Origin: Caballeronia sp. TF1N1
Lineage (GTDB): Bacteria; Pseudomonadota; Gammaproteobacteria; Burkholderiales; Burkholderiaceae
NCBI RefSeq assembly: GCF_022878925.1
Contig: NZ_CP084626.1
Location: 2,418,001-2,482,000 of the forward strand
DNA: 64,000 nucleotides
Direction of reading: 5' to 3'
The position numbers were made by a program, and so were the translations under genes. Below are positions 39,176-48,633 of the stretch, one piece after another; the first letter of the stretch is position 1; each line of letters starts with the position of its first letter. The notes under the pieces were generated by a model. It was given only the letters and a program-made list of their open reading frames with translations. It was not told where the DNA came from and ran no database searches.

Positions 39176-40566
39176 GCGTTTCCTCCGGACGGACGCGCCG
39201 AAAGTGCGTCGAGCAGCTTTTGATGCACGCCGCCGAAGCCGCCGTTGCTCATCACGAGCACGTGGTCGCCGGGGCGCGCGGCGGCCGCGACCGCCTTCAC
39301 CAACGGTTCGATCTCGTTGAATGCCTGTGCCTTGTCGCCGAGCGGTGCGAGCGCTTCCGCCAGATCCCAGCCGAGTTTGTCGCGGCCATCACGCGCGCCG
39401 TAGCCGAACACGAGATTCGCGTCGGCGAGACTGCCGGGCAACTGCGCTTTCATCGTGCCGAGTTTCATGGTGTTGGAGCGCGGCTCCAGCACGGCCAGAA
39501 TGCGCGCGTCGCCAATACGCGTGCGCAGGCCGGCAACCGTGGTTTCGATGGCGGTTGGATGATGCGCGAAGTCGTCGTAGACGGTGACGCCATCCACGCT
39601 GCCCTTCACTTCCATGCGCCGCTTGACGTTGCGAAAGCTCGCCAGCGACTTGACCGCTTGCGACGCCGGCACGCCGACCGAGCGCGCCGCTGCGATCGCC
39701 GCGAGCGCGTTCATGCGATTGTGTTCACCCTGCACTTGCCACTCGACCACGCCTTGACGCTCGCCTTCCCAATACACCGCAAATTGCTCGTCGACGCGCG
39801 CGCCCTCGGTCGCGGGTAGCGCTTGCCAGCCGCCATCCACACCGAAGCGTTCGACGCTCGACCAGCAGCCGCGCGTCAGCACGCGTTCGAGCGCGCCTTC
39901 GCGCCCGTTCGTGACGATGCGTCCGATGCCCGGCACCGTGCGCACGAGATGATGAAATTGTGTTTCGATGGCGGCGAGATCGGGGAAGATATCGGCGTGA
40001 TCGAATTCGAGATTGTTGAGCACCGCCGTGCGCGGCCGATAGTGGACGAACTTCGAGCGCTTGTCGAAGAACGCGGTGTCGTATTCGTCGGCTTCGATGA
40101 CGAAGAAGCTCGAGTCGGTCAGTCGCGCGGAAATGCCGAAGTTGAGCGGCACGCCGCCAATGAGAAAGCCCGGATTCAAGCCCGAATCTTCCAGTAACCA
40201 CGCAAGCATGGAGCTCGTCGTGGTCTTGCCGTGCGTGCCCGCAACCGCCAGAACCCACTTGCCCGCAAGCACGTGCTCGCCGAGCCACTGCGGACCTGAC
40301 GTGTAAGGCAGGCCGCGGTCGAGAATGGCCTCCATCAGCGGATTGCCTCGCGACACCACGTTGCCGATCACGAATAGGTCGGGTTCGAGCGCGAGTTGCT
40401 CGACGCCGTAACCTTCGATCAGTTCGATGCCTTGCGCTTCGAGTTGCGTGCTCATCGGCGGGTAGACGCCGGCGTCGCAGCCGGTGACCTTGTGGCCCGC
40501 TTCGCGCGCCAGCACGGCGAGTCCGCCCATGAAGGTGCCGCAGATGCCGAGGATGTGGATGTGCAT
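39172..40566 (-). CDS. mpl: UDP-N-acetylmuramate:L-alanyl-gamma-D-glutamyl-meso-diaminopimelate ligase
   Basis: Mpl reattaches the recycled murein tripeptide to UDP-N-acetylmuramate. The 464-residue ligase starts with MHIHILGICGTFMGGLAVLA, has the ATP-binding VAGTHGKTTTSSMLAWLLE (about 110), and the central EADEYDTAFFDKRSKF and NNLEFDHADIF, all typical of Mpl rather than MurC. The C-terminal domain has VYDDFAHHPTAIETTVAGLR and EPRSNTMKLG. I chose the ATG at 40566; the open frame upstream (35 codons) is not family-like. It overlaps the yqiA-type gene. Confidence 0.95.
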   Translation of the reverse strand: MHIHILGICGTFMGGLAVLAREAGHKVTGCDAGVYPPMSTQLEAQGIELIEGYGVEQLALEPDLFVIGNVVSRGNPLMEAILDRGLPYTSGPQWLGEHVLAGKWVLAVAGTHGKTTTSSMLAWLLEDSGLNPGFLIGGVPLNFGISARLTDSSFFVIEADEYDTAFFDKRSKFVHYRPRTAVLNNLEFDHADIFPDLAAIETQFHHLVRTVPGIGRIVTNGREGALERVLTRGCWSSVERFGVDGGWQALPATEGARVDEQFAVYWEGERQGVVEWQVQGEHNRMNALAAIAAARSVGVPASQAVKSLASFRNVKRRMEVKGSVDGVTVYDDFAHHPTAIETTVAGLRTRIGDARILAVLEPRSNTMKLGTMKAQLPGSLADANLVFGYGARDGRDKLGWDLAEALAPLGDKAQAFNEIEPLVKAVAAAARPGDHVLVMSNGGFGGVHQKLLDALSARPSGGNA

Positions 40567-40783
40567 AAACCGTGTCGCGCCGCGTGGGCGAAGAGTGCGG
40601 GAAACATGAAACGGCGCCGCGTGCACGCCGTGCGCGAAGACGCCTGGAGGCGCATATTGTAACCGACGCACTCCGCCACCTTACGCCCGCCGGCAGCCGA
40701 TGCAACCGGCGCGATCGAGGGCCGATCAACGCTCGATCGAGACCCGATCGAAGCCGTTCAACGATATCTAGTATTATTTCGCC

Positions 40784-41431
40784 ATGGTTCGCAAATCACA
40801 TTTCGATCCGCAGCGCGTGCGCGAGGAAATCGCCATCGCGGCCGCGAGAATGATCGCCGAAGACGGCCTCGACTACTCCACAGCCAAGCGCAAGGCGGCG
40901 CGGCAGGTGGTCGGCGAGGCGAAGATCGGCGGCGAGTTTTTGCCCGACAACGATCAGATCGAAGAGGAGATCCGCGAGTATCAGGCGATCTTCCAGAGCG
41001 ACAGTCAGCCTGTCGTCCTGCGCCGCATGCGCGAGTTCGCGCTCGAATGGATGGAACGGTTGAAGCCCTTCGATCCGTATTTGACGGGCGCGGTACTCAA
41101 CGGCACGGCGGGCGAGCATTCCGACGTCCACTTGCAATGCTTCTGCGACAACCCGAAGGAAGTCGCAATCTACTTGCTGAACGCGAACATTCAGTACGAC
41201 GTGTCGGAGACGCGGCATTTCGCCGGGCGCGGTTACGTGGAAACGCTCAGTTTTTTGCAGCGCATACCCGGCGAGGAACCAATGGGCCTGCACATCGCGC
41301 TCTACGATCCTGACGACTTGCGCGGCGCCGTGCGCGCCGATGGCCGCGGTCGTCTCGCGCGGGCGAACGCCGCGACGGTGCGCACGCTGCTCGATCATCC
41401 CGATACCCCGTCGCTCGAAATCAGCGGCTGA
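40784..41431 (+). CDS. Conserved hypothetical protein with nucleotidyltransferase-like core
   Basis: This 215-residue protein is conserved in Burkholderiaceae, but I do not know a function for it. The N-terminal third (about 1-70) is helical and charged (RVREEIAIAAARMIAEDG, then TAKRKAARQVV), resembling a small DNA- or RNA-binding helical domain. The middle has GAVLNGTAGEHSDVHLQCF, which resembles the G-S/T-x-x-G-x-x-SD-x-D-L motif of minimal nucleotidyltransferases, although the second acidic residue of the motif is not in the usual place. The C-terminus contains SFLQRIPGEEPMGLHIALYDPDDLRGAV. It is divergent from mpl and lies 13 bases upstream of the thioredoxin-like gene, so they are probably co-transcribed. 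Confidence 0.7.
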   Translation: MVRKSHFDPQRVREEIAIAAARMIAEDGLDYSTAKRKAARQVVGEAKIGGEFLPDNDQIEEEIREYQAIFQSDSQPVVLRRMREFALEWMERLKPFDPYLTGAVLNGTAGEHSDVHLQCFCDNPKEVAIYLLNANIQYDVSETRHFAGRGYVETLSFLQRIPGEEPMGLHIALYDPDDLRGAVRADGRGRLARANAATVRTLLDHPDTPSLEISG

Positions 41432-41444
41432 CTCTATTTTTCCT

Positions 41445-41984
41445 ATGAACAGCAAACGGATTCTGGCGCTTCTAGTCGTCGCGGTCGCAGCGACGGTCGG
41501 CGGCTTCTACGCAGGGCATGTCTTCACCGGCGGCGAAACCGTGGCCGCGACACAGAACAATGGCAACGCCGTCGAACAATTATGGAAGGCCGCGCCGCCG
41601 GGAGCCTCGGGCACCGCGCAACCGCTTGCATCCTTCAAAGGAAAACCGGTCGTCGTGAACTTCTGGGCTTCGTGGTGCGGACCGTGCGTCAAGGAAATGC
41701 CGGAGTTGTCGGCGCTGCATCGCGAATATGAGAAAAAAGGCATCACATTCATCGGCTTGGGAGTGGACAGCGAGAAGAACGTTAACGATTTTCTCGGCAA
41801 GGTGAAGGTGGACTATCCCGTCTATGTGACGGGCTTCGGCGGCGCCGACCTCGCGCGCAGCTTCGGCAATAACGCGGGCGGTTTGCCGTTCACCGTGGTG
41901 ATCGACGCAAAAGGCGTGGTCCGGTCGACCAAGCTTGGTGAAGTCAACGTCGCCGAACTTAAGCGTACACTCGACGCGCTGTAA
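41445..41984 (+). CDS. TlpA-like thiol:disulfide oxidoreductase
   Basis: The 179-residue protein has an N-terminal membrane anchor (about 5-25) and a periplasmic thioredoxin fold. The redox motif WCGPC is at Cys78 and Cys81, in VVVNFWASWCGPCVKEMPEL, and the cis-Pro loop is GGLPFTVVIDAKG. It lacks further partner domains. Such proteins reduce periplasmic disulphides, often for cytochrome c maturation. The ATG at 41445 follows a TTTTTCCT stretch with a weak ribosome site and lies 13 bases after the hypothetical gene. Confidence 0.88.
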   Translation: MNSKRILALLVVAVAATVGGFYAGHVFTGGETVAATQNNGNAVEQLWKAAPPGASGTAQPLASFKGKPVVVNFWASWCGPCVKEMPELSALHREYEKKGITFIGLGVDSEKNVNDFLGKVKVDYPVYVTGFGGADLARSFGNNAGGLPFTVVIDAKGVVRSTKLGEVNVAELKRTLDAL

Positions 41985-42050
41985 AAATTCGCTGCGTTTT
42001 TAACCGAAGTGTCGCTCAATAAGCAGCAAGTTAGCAGGTTGAACGCCGAT

Positions 42051-42123
42051 CTTGCCGGAACTTCGCTCTTTCGCTACGACTTGTCCGAACTTCTGCCCTA
42101 CTGATCGGACCCTGTCGGAACGG
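42051..42123. repeat. Three imperfect direct repeats at about 30-bp spacing
   Basis: CTTGCCGGAACTTC (42051), CTTGTCCGAACTTC (42080) and CCTGTCGGAACGG (42111) are imperfect copies starting 29 and 31 bases apart, i.e. about three helical turns, so all face the same side of the DNA. The third copy ends seven bases before a -35-like element. This is the arrangement of a cooperatively bound regulator. Confidence 0.5.
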
Positions 42124-42129
42124 TAAAAC

Positions 42130-42159
42130 TAGACAAAATTCTCTAAAGAGCGCTAAAGT
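42130..42159 (+). promoter_or_regulatory. Candidate promoter upstream of accBC
   Basis: TAGACA (42130-42135) and TAAAGT (42154-42159) are 18 bases apart. It lies just downstream of the phased repeats and 355 bases upstream of accB, with one small open frame in between. Confidence 0.45.
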
Positions 42160-42189
42160 GCGCCGAATTCCGCACAACCCGAAGCGACC

Positions 42190-42438
42190 ATGAACACTCA
42201 ACCGGTGCCGCAAGGCGACATTGCTGTCGAAACCGACACGCGTTTGGTGTGCGTCGACCAGCCTTTTCGCAGGCCATCGGGGAGCGCGCTTCAAAACGAT
42301 CACGATGACGCATTCGACATGAACGCGCCTTGCGTGCCAATCGATTCTGCCGCCGCAACTTCGGCTCACGTTTGGTCCAGCGCACAGAGCTTGCAACAAA
42401 CGCGTGCCGAAGCGCTGGCCCTGCCGGTCCGCGGCTGA
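42190..42438 (+). CDS. Small hypothetical open reading frame upstream of accB
   Basis: An 82-codon frame starting MNTQPVPQGDIAVETDTRL lies between the candidate accBC promoter and accB, in the position where aroQ usually is in Burkholderia. Its GC-rich third positions are less biased than in neighbouring genes, and I recognise no family. GAAGCG six bases before the ATG is a weak ribosome site. It could be a real small gene, a leader peptide, or chance. No transmembrane segment or cysteine motif is visible. Confidence 0.3.
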   Translation: MNTQPVPQGDIAVETDTRLVCVDQPFRRPSGSALQNDHDDAFDMNAPCVPIDSAAATSAHVWSSAQSLQQTRAEALALPVRG

Positions 42439-42513
42439 CAGTCAGAACACCACAAAGTCAAGTCAAGCACCGGGGGCAGTCCCGGTCTCCAAGCATTGAA
42501 AGGGGAATTTTCG

Positions 42514-42987
42514 ATGGACCTTCGTAAACTCAAAACGCTGATCGACCTCGTCTCGGAATCCGGCATCTCGGAACTCGAAGTGACGGAAGGTGAAGGCAAG
42601 GTTCGCATCGTCAAGAATGCGGCGCCGGTCTATATGCAGGCGCCTCAGCAATACGCGCCGCAAATGCAGGCCGCACCCGCGCCGTTCGCCGGCGGCGCAG
42701 GCGAAGGTTCGGCGGCGCCCGCCGCGAGCCCCGCTGCCGTCGCGCCGCAAGGACACATCGTCACTTCGCCGATGGTCGGCTCGTTCTACCGCGCGCCTTC
42801 GCCGGGCGCGGACCCGTTCGTCCAGGTCGGCGATACGGTCAAGGAAGGCCAGACCATCTGCATCATCGAAGCCATGAAGCTCCTGAACGAGATCGAAGCC
42901 GACAAGTCCGGCGTCGTAAAGGAGATCCTCGTCGAGAACGGTCAGGCGGTCGAATACGGCCAGCCGCTCTTCGTGATCGGCGACTGA
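42514..42987 (+). CDS. accB: Biotin carboxyl carrier protein of acetyl-CoA carboxylase
   Basis: AccB carries the biotin that shuttles CO2 from AccC to the carboxyltransferase AccAD in the first step of fatty acid synthesis. The 157-residue protein has an N-terminal helical segment ([13 protein letters not shown]), an Ala/Pro/Gln-rich flexible linker (about 38-78) and the biotinyl domain (about 80-157) with Lys122 in the EAMKLLNEI biotinylation motif. The thumb loop [10 protein letters not shown] is present. I chose the ATG at 42514, preceded by AAAGGGG. accC follows 183 bases later; the usual upstream neighbour aroQ is absent. Confidence 0.97.
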   Translation: MDLRKLKTLIDLVSESGISELEVTEGEGKVRIVKNAAPVYMQAPQQYAPQMQAAPAPFAGGAGEGSAAPAASPAAVAPQGHIVTSPMVGSFYRAPSPGADPFVQVGDTVKEGQTICIIEAMKLLNEIEADKSGVVKEILVENGQAVEYGQPLFVIGD

Positions 42988-43170
42988 CGCGTTACGCCGG
43001 ACGACGCCGGATGCACCTCATCACGATGGCTCGCACCGTGTTTTCGATCTCCGGCTGCCCGCCGTGTCCGCGCGCTTCGCATCGGTTTTCCCCGATGCCC
43101 GAACCGCGCGCCGCCGATTCGATTCCCGAGGGCGCGCCCGTCGCGCCCGTTGATGAGCCGACCCACAGCC

Positions 43171-44544
43171 ATGTTTGAAAAAATCCTCATTGCGAACCGC
43201 GGCGAGATCGCGCTTCGCATCCAGCGCGCGTGCCGCGAACTGGGCGTCAAGACCGTTGTCGTCTACTCGGAAGCCGACAAGGAAGCAAAGTACGTGAAGT
43301 TGGCCGACGAAGCCGTGTGTATCGGTCCGGCGCCGTCGAACCTCAGCTATCTGAACATGCCCGCGCTCATCAGCGCGGCCGAAGTCACGGACGCCGAAGC
43401 CATCCACCCCGGCTACGGCTTCCTTTCCGAGAACGCCGATTTCGCCGAGCGCGTCGAGCAATCGGGCTTCACGTTCATCGGGCCGCGTCCCGAAACCATC
43501 CGCATGATGGGCGACAAGGTCACGGCCAAGCAAACCATGATCAAGACCGGCGTGCCGTGCGTGCCGGGCTCGGAAGGCGCGTTGCCGGACGATCCAAAAG
43601 AGATCGTGAAGATTGCGCGCACGGTCGGCTATCCGGTCATCATCAAGGCGGCGGGCGGCGGCGGCGGACGCGGCATGCGCGTCGTGCATACGGAAGCGGC
43701 GCTCGTAAACGCGGTAAACATGACGCGCGAGGAAGCGGGCCGTGCGTTCGGCAATCCGCAGGTCTACATGGAGAAATTCCTGGAGAACCCGCGGCATATC
43801 GAGATTCAAGTGTTGGCGGATTCGTTCCGCAACGCGATCTGGCTCGGCGAGCGCGACTGTTCCATGCAGCGCCGACACCAGAAAGTGGTCGAGGAAGCGC
43901 CGGCGCCGGGTATCGCGCGGCGGCTGATCGAGCGTATCGGCGACCGCTGCGCCGACGCATGCAAGAAGATGGGCTATCTCGGCGCGGGCACGTTCGAGTT
44001 CCTGTACGAGAACAACGAGTTCTACTTCATCGAAATGAATACGCGCGTGCAGGTCGAGCATCCGGTGACGGAACTCATCACGGGCGTGGATATCGTGCAG
44101 GAACAGATCCGCATCGCGGCTGGCGAGAAGCTCTCGATCCGCCAGAAAGACATTCAGTTTCGCGGCCACGCGATCGAATGCCGGATCAACGCGGAAGATC
44201 CGTTCAAGTTCACGCCGTCGCCGGGACGTCTTACGTCGTGGCACGCGCCGGGCGGTCCAGGCATCCGCGTCGATTCGCACGCCTACAACGGCTATTTCGT
44301 CCCGCCCAACTACGACTCGATGATCGGCAAGCTGATCTCCTATGGCGCGACGCGCGAGCAGGCGATCAACCGCATGCGGATCGCGCTCTCGGAAATGGTC
44401 GTGGAAGGCATTCAGACCAACATCCCGCTGCATCGCGAACTGATGATCGACGCTAAGTTCGTCGAAGGCGGCACGAGCATCCATTACCTCGAAAACAAGC
44501 TCGCCGCGCGCAAGGCGGCGGTGGCCGAAGAGTCGAAGGCATAA
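43171..44544 (+). CDS. accC: Biotin carboxylase of acetyl-CoA carboxylase
   Basis: AccC carboxylates the biotin on AccB using ATP and bicarbonate. The 457-residue ATP-grasp enzyme starts [20 protein letters not shown], has [16 protein letters not shown], the glycine-rich [16 protein letters not shown] lid, and [20 protein letters not shown] with the catalytic Glu and Arg residues. It is full length. Codons upstream (ATG at 43153) are in frame but the family start is 43171. It precedes prmA by 14 bases. Confidence 0.97.
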   Translation: MFEKILIANRGEIALRIQRACRELGVKTVVVYSEADKEAKYVKLADEAVCIGPAPSNLSYLNMPALISAAEVTDAEAIHPGYGFLSENADFAERVEQSGFTFIGPRPETIRMMGDKVTAKQTMIKTGVPCVPGSEGALPDDPKEIVKIARTVGYPVIIKAAGGGGGRGMRVVHTEAALVNAVNMTREEAGRAFGNPQVYMEKFLENPRHIEIQVLADSFRNAIWLGERDCSMQRRHQKVVEEAPAPGIARRLIERIGDRCADACKKMGYLGAGTFEFLYENNEFYFIEMNTRVQVEHPVTELITGVDIVQEQIRIAAGEKLSIRQKDIQFRGHAIECRINAEDPFKFTPSPGRLTSWHAPGGPGIRVDSHAYNGYFVPPNYDSMIGKLISYGATREQAINRMRIALSEMVVEGIQTNIPLHRELMIDAKFVEGGTSIHYLENKLAARKAAVAEESKA

Positions 44545-44558
44545 GCGAGTCGATTAGC

Positions 44559-45461
44559 ATGAGTTACCGGGAATTGATCGCCGAGCTGGATCGCGAGCAC
44601 GCGGAAGCGCTGTCGGATGCGTTGCTCGATGTGGGCGCGCTGTCGGTCTCCGTCGAGGACGCCGACGCCGACACGCCTGACGAGCAACCGCTTTTCGGCG
44701 AACCCGGCCTCACGCCGGAGAAGAGCGCGTGGAAGCGTTCGCGCGTCGTCGCGCTGCTCGCCGACGACGCCGATCCCGCCGTGCTTCTCGCGGCCGCCGC
44801 GAATGAGATCGGTCTTGCCGACACGCCCGCCTATTCCCTGCGCGAAGTCGAAGAGCAGGATTGGGTGCGGCTCACGCAAGCGCAGTTCGATCCAATTCAT
44901 ATCGGCGAGCGTATCTGGGTCGTGCCTTCGTGGCATGACGCGCCCGACCCGGACGCGCTCGTGCTCGAACTCGATCCGGGCCTCGCGTTCGGTACGGGCA
45001 GCCATCCGACCACGCGGCTCTGCATGGAGTGGCTGGAGCAGTCGGTGAAACCGGGACAGTCGTTGCTCGATTACGGTTGCGGCTCGGGCATCCTCGCGAT
45101 TCTCGCGAAGAAGTGCGGCGCACAGCCGGTATATGGCATCGACATCGACCCGCAGGCGGTGGAATCCGCGCGTCAGAATAGCGAACGCAATCACGCCGAC
45201 GTCACCTACGGTCTGCCCGACGAATGTCCTGCCGGCGAGTTCGATATCGTCGTTGCCAACATTCTGTCCAATCCGCTCAAGCTGATGGCGTCGATGCTCG
45301 CCTCGAAGGTGAAAGCGGGCGGCCGTATCGCGTTGTCGGGCATTCTCGCGCGACAGGCCGACGAGGTCGCGGCGGTCTACGCGCAGTGGATCGACATCGC
45401 TGTCTGGCGCGAGCACGAAGGCTGGGTGTGCCTCGCCGGAACTCGGCGCGAAAGCCTTTAG
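44559..45461 (+). CDS. prmA: Ribosomal protein L11 methyltransferase
   Basis: PrmA trimethylates ribosomal protein L11 with S-adenosylmethionine. The 300-residue protein has the N-terminal L11-recognition domain (about 1-100, [20 protein letters not shown]) and a Rossmann methyltransferase domain with [16 protein letters not shown] (motif I), GIDIDPQAV (post-I) and [13 protein letters not shown] (motif IV). [19 protein letters not shown] is the typical linker motif. It lies between accC and the DUF3426 gene, the usual Burkholderia order. Confidence 0.96.
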   Translation: MSYRELIAELDREHAEALSDALLDVGALSVSVEDADADTPDEQPLFGEPGLTPEKSAWKRSRVVALLADDADPAVLLAAAANEIGLADTPAYSLREVEEQDWVRLTQAQFDPIHIGERIWVVPSWHDAPDPDALVLELDPGLAFGTGSHPTTRLCMEWLEQSVKPGQSLLDYGCGSGILAILAKKCGAQPVYGIDIDPQAVESARQNSERNHADVTYGLPDECPAGEFDIVVANILSNPLKLMASMLASKVKAGGRIALSGILARQADEVAAVYAQWIDIAVWREHEGWVCLAGTRRESL

Positions 45462-45510
45462 AATAACGCCATCGTCCACGACTAGGCCGCGAGGCCAATG
45501 GCACTCTCCT

Positions 45511-46917
45511 ATGGCGCTGGCAACCCGCTGCCCACACTGCGAAACCGTCTTCAGGCTGGACCCGCATCTGCTCGCGCCGCATGACGGCCGCGTGCGTTGC
45601 GGCCATTGTCAGGAAGTCTTCGACGCCGCGCATCATCGCTTCGAGCTTCCGGAAGAGCACGCCGCGCCGCACGAGGCGCAACATGCGGCGATCATCGACG
45701 ATGAAGTCGCCGTCGGTCCTGCAAGCTTTGCGTCCGATGCGAATGGCGATGCATCGGCGAATTCAGTGGCAGCGGAATCTCAGGGTGTCACGGCGCCGGC
45801 AACGCCGAAGATAGCGAAGGAAATAGAGAAGCCGGCGACGCCGAGTCCGGCAGCGCCTGCCGCTGTAAAGCCTTCGACGCCTCCCGCCGCCAAGCCGATC
45901 ACGCGAAAGACACCTGCGCCGGTTCCAAGCGGACCGTCTGCATCTGCGCCTCGACCGCTCGATCTCGGCGCGAATAATCCGCCCGTGCCGCCCGTGCCTT
46001 TAGCGCCTGAAGAGGACAGCGACCGCACCGTCTACGCGAATACGCCTGCATCCACGCAACCAGCGCAGAACCATCCCGCGAAGCAGTTCGTTCGTGTCGA
46101 TGCACCGCCAGCCGATCACGTCACTCCGGCCGCACAATCTCCAACGCGCCCTGTCCCTCCGCCCGAGACACCCGCCGCACGCTTCGTTTCGCCGGACGAT
46201 CGCGCGGAGCCGTTCATCGGGCCGACGCCGACTGCGGCCGAACCGCCGCGTCCCGCACCGGAGCCCGCGCCCGCCGCCGACTGGGGCAAGGACCCCGAGC
46301 CGGCCTTCGGCGCAAAGTCACCGCGCCCGCCGGGCGCCGCGCACGCGGCCAGCGCCAACGAAGCGTTCCCGGTCATCCGCGAATCGCGCGATGCACTCGG
46401 TCCGCTCGATCCGCCCGATCCCGAATGGACGCGTCCGCGCACGGGCTGGCGCGCGGCGGGCATCGTGCTCTCGGTGCTGCTCGTGCTGACGCTGATCGGC
46501 CAGATATTGTGGTGGCAACGCGAATCCGTCATGGTCTACGTTCCCGGCACGCATTCGCTCTACGCGGATATCTGCTATCAGCTCGGCTGCACCATCGCGC
46601 CGCCGCGCTATATCGACGGGCTGCAGATCGAAAGCTCCGGGCTGCGTCAGGTCGACGGTCCGCACAAGCTCGAACTGAAGCTGTCGCTGCGCAATCGGTC
46701 GGATGTGTCGCTGGCTTATCCTGCGCTCGAACTCACCCTGCTCGACGACAAGAGCAACGTCGCCGTGCGCCGCGTGCTATGGCCGCAGGATTACGCCCGA
46801 CCGGGTACGATATTCCCCATCGGCCTTCCGCCGCAAAGCGCGCAGCCGGTCGTCGTGAGGCTGGATACGGGCGATGCGGTCGCCGCGAACTACAGGGTTC
46901 AGGTTTTCTATCCGTGA
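45511..46917 (+). CDS. Zinc-ribbon and DUF3426 domain membrane protein
   Basis: The 468-residue protein starts with an MJ0042-type zinc ribbon: Cys7-x2-Cys10 and Cys30-x2-Cys33 in the first 35 residues. A long disordered Pro/Ala/Thr-rich region (about 80-310) follows, then one membrane helix at about 318-335 ([19 protein letters not shown]), then the C-terminal DUF3426 domain (about 340-468) with [26 protein letters not shown]. The topology places the zinc ribbon inside the cell and DUF3426 outside the inner membrane. The function is unknown. The neighbourhood prmA-DUF3426-tpx is standard in the group. Confidence 0.88.
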   Translation: MALATRCPHCETVFRLDPHLLAPHDGRVRCGHCQEVFDAAHHRFELPEEHAAPHEAQHAAIIDDEVAVGPASFASDANGDASANSVAAESQGVTAPATPKIAKEIEKPATPSPAAPAAVKPSTPPAAKPITRKTPAPVPSGPSASAPRPLDLGANNPPVPPVPLAPEEDSDRTVYANTPASTQPAQNHPAKQFVRVDAPPADHVTPAAQSPTRPVPPPETPAARFVSPDDRAEPFIGPTPTAAEPPRPAPEPAPAADWGKDPEPAFGAKSPRPPGAAHAASANEAFPVIRESRDALGPLDPPDPEWTRPRTGWRAAGIVLSVLLVLTLIGQILWWQRESVMVYVPGTHSLYADICYQLGCTIAPPRYIDGLQIESSGLRQVDGPHKLELKLSLRNRSDVSLAYPALELTLLDDKSNVAVRRVLWPQDYARPGTIFPIGLPPQSAQPVVVRLDTGDAVAANYRVQVFYP

Positions 46918-47032
46918 TGCGTGCCCGCGCGGCCGCACGAACCCTGTCCATTCTGACGCGCGCGTTAACATCGAAGATGAACGAACGCGCGCGCTTTCCC
47001 GTCAGCATCTGACACATTCTCTGGAGCGCAAC

Positions 47033-47533
47033 ATGAGTCAAGTTACCCTCGGCGGCAATCCTATCGACGTACGCGGCACGTTTCCGAGCGCCGGCCAGCA
47101 GGCGGCCGAATTCACGCTCGTCGGCGCCGATCTTGGCGACGTCAAGCTGGCGAATTTCGCGGGCAAGCGCAAAGTGCTGAACATTGTGCCGAGTCTCGAC
47201 ACGCCGACCTGCGCGACCTCGACGCGCAAGTTCAACGAAGCCGCCGCCGGCCTCGACAACACGGTCGTGGTGGTCGTCTCGGGCGATCTGCCGTTCGCCG
47301 CCAAGCGCTTCTGCACGACCGAAGGCATCGAAAACGTGGTGACGGCATCGACGTTTCGCGGTCACGAATTCGCGGAAGCTTATGGCGTGGACGTCACGAG
47401 CGGACCGCTCAAAGGCCTGACGGCACGCGCCGTCGTCGTGCTGGACGCAGACAACAAGGTGCTGCATTCGGAACTCGTGCCGGAAATCAAGCAGGAGCCG
47501 AACTACGACGCCGCGCTTGCTTCGCTCAAGTAA
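47033..47533 (+). CDS. tpx: Thiol peroxidase (atypical 2-Cys peroxiredoxin)
   Basis: Tpx reduces hydrogen peroxide and alkyl hydroperoxides with electrons from thioredoxin. The 166-residue protein starts [13 protein letters not shown] and carries the peroxidatic Cys60 in [11 protein letters not shown] and the resolving Cys94 in [10 protein letters not shown], the exact pair of the family. Ribosome site CTGGAG lies seven bases before the ATG at 47033; the long open frame upstream is a shadow of the DUF3426 gene. Confidence 0.97.
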   Translation: MSQVTLGGNPIDVRGTFPSAGQQAAEFTLVGADLGDVKLANFAGKRKVLNIVPSLDTPTCATSTRKFNEAAAGLDNTVVVVVSGDLPFAAKRFCTTEGIENVVTASTFRGHEFAEAYGVDVTSGPLKGLTARAVVVLDADNKVLHSELVPEIKQEPNYDAALASLK

Positions 47534-47548
47534 GGTTGACGGCATGCC

Positions 47549-47582
47549 GGACCGCCGCGGCGGTTCGGCGGTTCGGCGGTCC
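47549..47582 (+). repeat. GC-rich hairpin with three tandem GGCGGTTC units
   Basis: GGACCGCCG pairs with CGGCGGTCC 16 bases after the tpx stop. The second half contains three near-identical eight-base units (GGCGGTTC/GGCGGTCC). No T-run follows, so it may act only as a weak terminator or mRNA 3'-end stabiliser. Confidence 0.45.
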
Positions 47583-47677
47583 GCATACGGGACGCGGTGG
47601 ACGCTCAAAAGGGTTTCACCGCCGCGCGCCGTATGCGCACCCTCTTCCTCGGCACCTAAACTTAAAGGACGTTCGCC

Positions 47678-48616
47678 TTGGCTACGCTTATCTGCGGCTC
47701 GCTCGCCTACGACAACATCATGACTTTCCAGGGCCGCTTCGGCGACCACATCCTGCCGGACCAGGTGCACATGCTGAACATCAGCTTCCTGGTGCCGACG
47801 ATGCGGCGCAACTTCGGCGGCTGCGCGGGCAACATCGCCTACGCGCTCAAGCTACTCGGCGGCGATCCCAAGATCATGGCGACACTGGGCGCGGCGGATG
47901 CTCAGTTGTATATCGACCGGCTCGACGCGCTCGGTATCTCGAAAGAGTACGTGCGCGTCCTGCCGGACCAGCACTCGGCGCAATGCTTCATCACGACCGA
48001 CCTGGCGAACAATCAGATCACCGCGTTCCATCCCGGCGCAATGATGGAGTCGCACCTGAACCGCGCCGACGAAGCGAAGAACATCTCGCTTGGCATCGTG
48101 GCTCCGGATGGCGCCGACGGCATGCGCGAGCACGCGGCGCAGTTCGCGTCGGCGGGCGTGCCGTTCGTCTTCGATCCGGGTCAGGGTCTGCCGATCTTGG
48201 AAGGTGTCGAGCTTTGTCGCATGATTGAACTTGCCACTTACGTGGCGGTCAACGATTACGAAGCCAAGTTGTTGAGCAACAAGACCGGATGGTCGATCGA
48301 AGACATCATGAGCCGCGTCGATGCGCTCATCATCACGCGCGGCGAGCATGGCGCGCAGATCTATCACGAGGACGGCGTGCTCGAAGTGCCCGCCGTGAAA
48401 GCGCGGCAAGTCGTCGATCCCACTGGCTGCGGCGACGCATTCCGCGGCGGCCTGCTGTACGGTATCGAAAACAAGCTTGGTTGGGAAAAGACGGGCCGTC
48501 TTGCAAGTCTGATGGGCGCATTGAAGATCGAACATCAGGGTCCGCAAACTTATGAGCCGGCACGTGCCGAAATTGAAGAGCGTTACAAGCAGGCTTTCGG
48601 AAGCAGCCTGTCGTGA
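47678..48616 (+). CDS. PfkB-family nucleoside kinase
   Basis: The 312-residue protein belongs to the ribokinase superfamily and resembles the characterised Burkholderia thailandensis nucleoside kinase (BthNK), which phosphorylates inosine, adenosine and mizoribine-like nucleosides. Motifs: FGGCAGNIAYALKLLGG near the N-terminus, NDYEAKLL, and the catalytic DPTGCGDAFRGGLLYGI with the Asp base near residue 251. The start is an unusual TTG at 47678, preceded by AAAGGACG; it gives MATLICGSLAYDN, the family N-terminus. The closest downstream gene starts 17 bases later. Confidence 0.9.
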   Translation: MATLICGSLAYDNIMTFQGRFGDHILPDQVHMLNISFLVPTMRRNFGGCAGNIAYALKLLGGDPKIMATLGAADAQLYIDRLDALGISKEYVRVLPDQHSAQCFITTDLANNQITAFHPGAMMESHLNRADEAKNISLGIVAPDGADGMREHAAQFASAGVPFVFDPGQGLPILEGVELCRMIELATYVAVNDYEAKLLSNKTGWSIEDIMSRVDALIITRGEHGAQIYHEDGVLEVPAVKARQVVDPTGCGDAFRGGLLYGIENKLGWEKTGRLASLMGALKIEHQGPQTYEPARAEIEERYKQAFGSSLS

Positions 48617-48633
48617 TTGAGTGGAGTAATGGA

